From: Vanrija pseudolonga
Taxonomy: Eukaryota > Basidiomycota > Tremellomycetes > Trichosporonales > Trichosporonaceae
NCBI RefSeq assembly: GCF_020906515.1
Contig: NC_085849.1
Location: 2,852,001-2,916,000, forward strand
DNA length: 64,000 nucleotides
Reading direction: 5' to 3'
Positions 57,784 through 64,000 of this stretch are shown one piece after another (within the stretch, counting starts at the first letter, position 1; the number at the start of each line of letters is the position of its first letter). Under the pieces are notes generated by a model. That model had not been told where the DNA came from, did no database searches, and saw nothing but the letters and a program-made list of their open reading frames with translations. A program made the position numbers and the translations under genes.

Positions 57784-59015
57784 ATGCCGCCCAAGCGACC
57801 CCCTCCGCTCCCAAAGAGCCTGTTCACCAGCGGTCCCTTGTCACCGGGTATGTTAACGCGTCGCGTCTCGGCGAGCGCGAGCCAGCCAGCCTCCTCGCCG
57901 CCAGCCAGCTCTCCGCTCTCCGCTAACAACCACCCCCAGGCAACCTCTCGCACCCGCCGTCCCCGTCCACCATCCACCCAGAGTACATCACCGACGCACA
58001 CCACTTCGGGTCGCCACTCGCCCTCAAGGCGGGCGACGTCAAGGTCGTGCCCGTCGTGCAGGGCGCCGTCGGGGTCGACGTTGACGGGCGGGGTGTTGCG
58101 CCTGCCGCTGACGGGTGAGTTGCGTGGGAGGGTGGGAGAGTGAGTGGGTGAGGAAATTCACTGACTCTGTGCGCTCTCTCTCTCGGTTATGACTCTTGCC
58201 CACTATCTCGTCTCGTCTTGTTCCTCCCGACGTTGTCCCCCGGACATGATGCGCCGCTGCGAAACCCCCCGCTCCCCGCCACCAGCCCCAAGCCAGCCAA
58301 GTCCCACACGGCAAAGGCAACATCCGTGTCCTTTGACGACGGCACAGACGCACAGGCCTTTATCCCGGACACCGAGCTCGTCGTGGCCAACTCTGTCCCC
58401 CTGACCGACGCGCAGTGGGACCGGCTGGACGAGGCGGTGAATGCTGCCGATGGGGGGTTCGAGAAGGTCGAGGCTGAGGTCGCGGCGACGGGAGGCGTGC
58501 GGCGCAAGATTCTCCTCGGTACGTGGGCAAGCAAGGCGTAACTCACTCGCTGTCAGCCGGCCTCCTCCCCCCGCCCCTGACGAAGCCGTCATCCCCGCTC
58601 CTCCAGGCGCAAGAGTACAACGTGCACGTCGGACGGCTATCCCAGCTGTCGCTGCATGCAGACATTGTGCTCAAGGCGCTCCCGCCGGTCGTCGACACAC
58701 GCGTCGCCGGCCCAGGGAAGTGGTGGGAGGACACGAAGGAGGTTGAGCGCGTTGTCAAGATGTACAGTGGGTATCAATAATTAACCACACGTTGACCTTC
58801 CAGTCGCCCCCGCTATCGAGACATTTGGTACCCACCGCATCGTCTTCGGCTCGCACCCGGCCGTCACACCTACCGACCCGGCGGTCATTGTCCCCATCAC
58901 CGGTGCGGCATGGTACGCACTGCTGCGCAAGTGTGTCTCCGAGCTCGGTGAGGACCAGGACGCCGTCTCGAACGTGTTTGGCTCCAATGCCGCCCAGTAT
59001 TATGGCCTGAGCTGA
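57784..59015 (+). CDS. Amidohydrolase-related protein of unknown function
   Basis: Five exons: 57784..57847, 57940..58114, 58286..58518, 58557..58766, 58804..59015, giving 297 residues. The third exon acceptor at 58285 is the first AG after a CTGAC branch sequence, which supports the 171-nt second intron. The C-terminal half resembles the end of the amidohydrolase_2 barrel: LSLHADIVLKALPPVVD, then IETFGTHRIVFGSHPAV, then RKCVSELGEDQ and the end FGSNAAQYYGLS. The N-terminal half (PPPLPKSLFTSG, then AHHFGSPLALKAGDVKVVPVVQG) does not show the usual HxH metal pair, so it may be a non-catalytic or diverged member. A multi-exon small enzyme of unknown substrate; the gene is well supported, the function is not. 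Confidence 0.75.
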
Positions 59016-59471
59016 GCGCGGGCGCCGCGTCGGGCGGCCGAAGGACGCCGAGGGAGGCCGATGCCATCTTGATACCCATAGTAGAAGTGTGCAATGTATA
59101 CAGATAGGCCATGGCGGGTGGGTACAATGGATGCACTACACACTGCGCCACTTGCCCCATGTTTCGTCTTGCCAGATCCGATCCACAATGCGAATACATG
59201 TTGCCAGTCATGTAAGAGGCGTCGCGGGTGTCGAGGGTGAGGTCGAGCCAAACAAGGCGCCACGCGACTGATTAAGATTGCCGCCACGTTGCGGGCCGCC
59301 AAGCGGCGCGGGGGGCGGCGGCGGATGATCCGGCACGCGTCAAGTGACGCGTGGATGGGTGCGACATTGCAAGACGACGGCCCGCCCGTCCGACACGACG
59401 ACAACGACAAACTCCACACACTCATTGTCACATCCTCCTTACACTTCACCACTACGACCACCACCACGACC
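59016..59471. other. Intergenic, upstream of STE24
   Basis: 456 bp. The last 80 bp are CA-rich with CACCAC repeats up to the STE24 ATG. No gene seen. Confidence 0.4.
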
Positions 59472-61234
59472 ATGTCCGGCATCGTCACGAAGCTCGACAG
59501 CGTAATCACGCAGCTGGCCGACCTGGCCGACAACCCGGCGTTTCCGTACCGCACGGCGGTGATCTGGCTGTCGAGTCTGCAGACGGCATGGGAGCTCTAT
59601 GTCGAGTGCGTCGGCGCGCGTCGTGGTGACGGCCTCTAGCTAACACTCGCAGCCGCCGCCAGGTGCCCAAGTTCTCCATCCCCTTCCCGCCGCCCGAGCT
59701 CAAGGACCACCTGAAGAAGGACACATTCAAAAAGGCCCAGTCGTACGGGCGCGACAAGCTCAACTACTCTATCGCGCACACGGTCTACAGCTTTGCGGTC
59801 GGCCTCGCGTTCGTGTACTTTGGCGTGTTTGCGTCGACGTGGGATAGTGTCGCGCGCTTCATGGCGCGTGTAGGGATTGCGTCGAGCCGGACTGTGAGTT
59901 GGGGGAACCTTGGGATCGAGGGAGGGTCGAGGAGGCCAAGAAGACGACGCCGATGGCGAGACGAGACAACGCCCAGACCACGACTAACACCCACACCAGA
60001 TTGTCCACTCGCTGCTGTGGATGTCCTACCTCACCATCCTCCCGGCCATCCCCGGCCTCGCATGGTCGTACTACTACAACTTTGTGCTCGAGCAGAAGCA
60101 CGGCTTCAACAAGTCGACCGTCAAGCTCTTCATCACCGACACGCTCAAGACGTGGCTCCTGACCGCTGTCATTGGCCTGCCCGTCCTCGCGGGCTTCCTC
60201 AAGATTATCGACATTGCCGGCAAGAACTTTGTCGCGTGGCTCATGCTCTTCCTGTACGTCGAGCGTCGAGCCTTGCAACACACTGCTGACATGACGCAGC
60301 CTCGGCATCCAGCTCATCCTCCAGATCATCTTCCCCATCTTCAGTGAGTTGCGCTTTGAGAGTTCTAGCTCACACCGCCAGTCCAGCCTCTGTTCAACAA
60401 GTTCACCCCCGTCCCCGAGGGCGACCTCCGCAACCGTGTCGTGGCGCTCGCGACCAAGCTCAAGTTCCCCCTCACGCACCTCTACGTCATTGACGGCTCG
60501 AAGCGCTCGTCCCACTCCAACGCCTACTTCTACGGTCTTCCGTGGTCGAAGCGCATCGTGATTTACGACACGCTCATCAAGGAATCGACCCCCGCCGAGG
60601 TCGAGGCCGTTCTTGCTCACGAGCTCGGGCACTGGTACCTCTGTGAGCTCAATTACATCTGTGACCGACCCCATCTGACATCACAGCCCACCCCACTCGC
60701 CTCATCCTCATCGCTCAGGGCCACCTCCTCTTCACCCTCTTCATCTTCTCCATCTTCATCCACAACAAGGCTCTCTTCGAGGCCTTTGGCTTCGACCCCC
60801 GTCTTGCCGTGTCATCGCCCACTGGCGGCTCTCAGCCCGTCGTTATCGGCTTCATCCTGTACCAGCTCCTCTTTGAGCCCCTCGACACGGTCGTCAAGTT
60901 CTTCATGAACTCGAAGACGCGCCAGTACGAGTACGAGGCTGGTGAGTGGGCGAGCTCCGACTACCCCTGAGACAGAAAGCTAACCCCACCCCCAGACGCC
61001 TTTGCCGTCCGCCTTGGCTTCAGGAAGGAGCTCGGTGACGCCCTCATCAAGCTCCACGTTAACAACCTCTCGGCGCCTCACTCGGACAAGCTCTACTCTG
61101 CCTACCACCGCTCGCACCCCACTCTCCCTGAGCGCCTCCGCGCCATGGACGAGTACACTGGTGCTTCGTGGCTCAAGCTGTCGCCCAAGGCCAAGAAGCA
61201 GGAGATTGAGGAGCAGCACAAGAAGGAGGACTGA
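59472..61234 (+). CDS. STE24: CAAX prenyl protease 1 (Ste24, M48 zinc protease)
   Basis: Integral ER/nuclear-membrane zinc protease that removes the AAX tripeptide from farnesylated proteins and trims a-factor-type pheromones. Seven exons: 59472..59605, 59653..59893, 60000..60253, 60300..60343, 60382..60642, 60687..60941, 60996..61234, giving 475 residues (yeast 453). The zinc motif HELGH is His304-Glu-Leu-Gly-His308. IDGSKRSSHSNAYFYGLPWSKRIVIYDTL precedes it, as in all Ste24 proteins, and the third-ligand region YEYEADAFAVRLGF follows across the exon 6-7 junction. Several long hydrophobic segments flank the active site. It should process prenylated pheromone in a basidiomycete; the tail ends KKED without a retrieval signal. 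Confidence 0.94.
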
Positions 61235-61428
61235 AAGGTCAAGGAAGAAGAAGCTGAAAACGTGCCCAAGTGCCACGATGGAGCCTCATAGCTACCCCAT
61301 TTGAGCAGCGAGTCGTACCTACCCCGTCGAGTTCTACCCCCTACCCCCCTTTGGAGGCAACTCCAATCTATACACTGTGCATAGACGTGACTATGCAATC
61401 ATCTGATACAATGGGTCTCTAACAATGT

Positions 61429-61773
61429 CTAAACGTACACGCCGACGGTGCAGAAGAGGGCGACGACGCCTCCACCAGCGAGGAAGGCGGCTGCGAGCGC
61501 CGTGCCGACCTCTGTCACGGGGATGGAGGTGGTTTTGAGGCTGCAGAGTTAGTGGTTGCTCGACCGTGTACAGTTGATCCACTCACGTCGTGAGGAAGAA
61601 GGTGAGGAGGAAGGCCAAGGTGAGGAAGAGGAAGGCAATGGCTGGGAGCGCGGTGGTTGGGACGAGCGGCTGGTACGCGGGCAGCTCGGCGTACAACGCC
61701 TGTGGGGAGTTAGTGCTGAGACAAAGTGCTGCAAAGCACGCTCTCTCACCTTGACAGAAGTGTACGACGCCAT
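61429..61773 (-). CDS. OST5: OST5/TMEM258 subunit of oligosaccharyltransferase
   Basis: A tiny three-exon gene: complement(61750..61773, 61587..61699, 61429..61540), 82 residues, close to human TMEM258 (79) and yeast Ost5 (86). Exon 1 codes MASYTSVK. Two transmembrane segments follow: LPAIAFLFLTLAFLLTFFLT and, after TTSIPVTEVG, ALAAAFLAGGGVVALFCTV ending in GVYV, which matches the family end (VGIYV in TMEM258). It is a small structural subunit of the ER complex that transfers N-glycans. Exon joins keep the frame and both introns carry a CTAAC branch sequence. It is convergent with STE24 (194 bp between stops) and divergent from PAN2. Confidence 0.87.
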
Positions 61774-62074
61774 TGTAGTGCCGTCTGCAATGTTGTCGTT
61801 GTTGATGCAAGTGTTGTTGCAGTCGTTGCTGCTCATTGTCCTCGTCGTTGACGACATGGGACGTGGCCGACTGACGCGTAGTGACTCGATTTGCTCCCGC
61901 TCCATCACTTGCTCGCGACTTGGGCCTCCACAACCACAAGTGTCCTCATCCGACGACAACTTGCACAACTGCCCACATCTCCAAGACACACAGCCTTCTC
62001 GACTCTTCCTCATTCCCTCCCTCTCCCCCTCTCCTCTGTTCGGCGCGGCGCCATGAGCAAGGGCTGAGCTCGCC
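61774..62074. promoter_or_regulatory. Divergent promoter, OST5 / PAN2
   Basis: 301 bp between start codons, C/T-rich on the PAN2 side. A short in-frame ATG lies just upstream of the PAN2 start (62053) but leads to a stop after four codons, a possible minimal upstream open frame. Confidence 0.4.
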
Positions 62075-64000
62075 ATGACGACGTACAACCCTCTCTCCCT
62101 CTTCCCCCTGCCGCCGCAGGCATCGGACCCCAAGCCGGTGCCTGCCGTGCTCGCCGTCGACAGCTACAGCGACATGCTCTGGGTCGGCTCGTCCAACGGC
62201 CTCGTCTCGGCGTTCGCCTCCCCGCTCACCCTCACCCGCAACGTGCAGTTCCCGGCCACGGGCGGCGGCGGCGGGGCCACCGGCGCGCGCGACTTCCTCC
62301 CCAACCTCCATTCGGTGCGCAAGATCCGCGTCTCGGACCGCGAGGTATGGTCCCTCACCGACGGAGGCATGAGCGGCCGCCGACGCGGCGGCGCGCCGCG
62401 CTGGAGCGTGACGTGAGTGTGTTGCTGTGGTGCTGTTGCTCCCCATTGTCCCTTCCCCTGATGCTAACGATCAGCGACCCGAACCGAACATTACGCGCAA
62501 TGACGCCGAGCCCGACAAACTCGCACGAGGTGCTCGCGGGCGGGACGGGCCAGATGATGCTGGTCAACAACTCGCGTGGCGAGATTGTCCGCAGAGTACG
62601 TCGCGAGGTGGTGAGCGCGCTGACTGACGCCAGTTTGACGGCCCCGGCATGATCATACATCTCGGGACTACGGGGCGGACGGTAGTGGCTGCTTCGGGTG
62701 GAGGACAGGTGTCGATCCTCGACCCCCGTACCGGATTCCGCCAGGCTTCGAACATCACCCCGGTTCAGGCGCACACGGGTGGTATCACTGGTGCGGATGC
62801 GCAGGGCAATGTTATCGCGACGTGGGGCTGGACGCACATGCAGGGCCACCCGATCCCAGATTCAATGGTCAGGCTGTACGACACTAGGACGCTGCGTCCC
62901 CTCCCTCCGATTTCTTTCTCGTCGGGCGCAGCGTTTGTGCTGCTCAACCCCACAGACCCGTCCAAGCTCGTCATTGCTGGCCAGCAGGGCATGCTCCAAA
63001 TCTCGGACATGTCGACGGGGAGCAACGAGTTCCAGCAGCTCGATGTGAATTCGTTTGTCACGTCCATGGCGCTCTCGCCCCGCGGAGACTACCTCGCGTT
63101 TGGAGATGGAGACGGACAGCTCCATCTCTGGACGACCCATGGTACCGATGTCGATGATCACGGCAACCTTGCGCTTCCACCATTCAACGGATACGACGGC
63201 GTCAAGCCCGAGTGGCCAGATCCGGTGGACCCGGCGCCGCCAGTTCAGTGGGAGCCCAACACGCCGCTGAATATCATCGGTATGCCGTTCTACGAGGACC
63301 CACTTCTGTCCAACTTCTCGCCCGTCGATTACGCCACAGTATACTCGCCATTCTTCAACCCCCCAGAGCCGATTCCCGCCTCGGTCCTGGCTTCTCTCAA
63401 CTACCAGGACTTTGTGGGGTATGGTCAGCTGCCAAAGGAGCTCAAGGGCAAGCGGAATGTGGCGACCGCACGGGCTGGAGCAGGCAAGCTGGCTCTTGGA
63501 CGCGGCGCCATCGGCTCACGACGAGAGAGCGAGCCGAGGTTCCGAAGTGACAAGGACAGGAAATCTCACCCGCCTCCTGATATCGAGGAGGAAACCCCAG
63601 TTGGATCCATCCCCAAGTACTACCGCAAGGTCGAGATCAAGTACTCCCGCTTTGGTGTCGAGGACTTTGACTTTGGCTACTACAACCGCACGTGTTACAG
63701 CGGCCTCGAAACCGACATTATCAACTCGTACACCAACGCCCTCCTCCAGGCCCTCCACTACACCTACCCTCTCCGCGCCGTTGCCAAGGCCCACATCTGC
63801 ATCGACTGCCAGAAGGAGCACTGCTTACTTTGCGAGGCAGGCTTCCTCTTCCGCATGCTCGAGGATGCAAAGGGAACCAACTGCCAAGCGAGCAACTTTT
63901 CGCGGGCCTTTAGCGCCACACCGCAGGCGTCTGCCCTTGGCCTCATGCACGACAGCGACAAGGCCACGGCACAGAGTACTCTGATCCAGAACTTCAATCG
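62075..64000 (+). CDS. PAN2: PAN2 deadenylase catalytic subunit, 5' part (cut by the window)
   Basis: Catalytic subunit of the Pan2-Pan3 poly(A) nuclease, which trims mRNA tails. Exons seen: 62075..62412, 62475..62595, 62634 to the window end (at least 608 residues; the family is about 1100). The N-terminal region is a WD40 propeller (VDSYSDMLWVGSSNGLVSAF, then GGTGQMMLVNNSRG, VIAGQQGMLQISDM, and LSPRGDYLAFGDGDGQLHLW). The linker to Pan3 has YSPFFNPPEP and a basic stretch. From about residue 515 the inactive UCH/USP-like domain starts: YYRKVEIKYSRFGVEDFDFGYYN, then NALLQALHYTYPLR. The exonuclease domain (DEDD) lies beyond the window. Intron 1 and 2 joins keep the frame. Confidence 0.93.

Overview
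The window is nuclear DNA of a GC-rich basidiomycete yeast. The gene content and gene structure fit the Tremellomycetes, and a Trichosporonales-like yeast is my best guess; this is inferred from style, not proven. Introns are numerous and very short (many 34-50 nt), usually with GTGAGT-type donors and a CTGAC or CTAAC branch sequence just before the acceptor. I reconstructed 21 protein genes by joining exons by eye. In every complete gene the joined exons keep a single open frame and divide by three. One spliceosomal RNA gene (U2) is also present. No transposon, rRNA, tRNA or CRISPR array was recognised.

Layout. 1-1095: the 5' part of a disordered protein gene (minus strand) running off the left edge. 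1096-11636: a 10.5-kb stretch with no convincing gene. 11637-19559: a lipid/acyl-CoA block. A 4-coumarate:CoA-ligase-like acyl-CoA synthetase and an alpha-methylacyl-CoA racemase are divergently transcribed and both end in the peroxisomal signal AKL. They are followed by a PARG-type macrodomain protein and a carnitine acyltransferase. 19640-27593: a membrane-anchored amidohydrolase, the RNA-binding protein HRP1, the RGS/transmembrane polarity protein RAX1 and the Pol II subunit RPB7. 30145-41850: a P4-ATPase flippase, adenosine kinase, a histidine phosphatase, TVP38 (ten exons including a 6-nt one) and a thioredoxin-PITH protein. 41851-46829: a 5-kb gene-poor region leading into a very large MSB2-like signalling mucin (46830-51356). 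52080-64000: U2 snRNA, an F-box protein, LDB17, an amidohydrolase-related protein, the CAAX protease STE24, a tiny OST5/TMEM258 subunit and the first two thirds or so of PAN2.

How the genes may work together. The synthetase, racemase and carnitine acyltransferase cover activation, epimerisation and shuttling of branched or arylalkanoic acyl chains, so a shared peroxisomal beta-oxidation role is a reasonable inference. A second, looser theme is cell polarity and endocytosis: MSB2, RAX1, LDB17, the flippase and STE24. The mucin and the flippase both carry NPFxD endocytosis motifs in their tails. The remaining genes are housekeeping. The three large non-coding stretches all lie upstream of gene 5' ends (the left-edge gene, the flippase, the mucin), which fits long regulatory regions or leaders.
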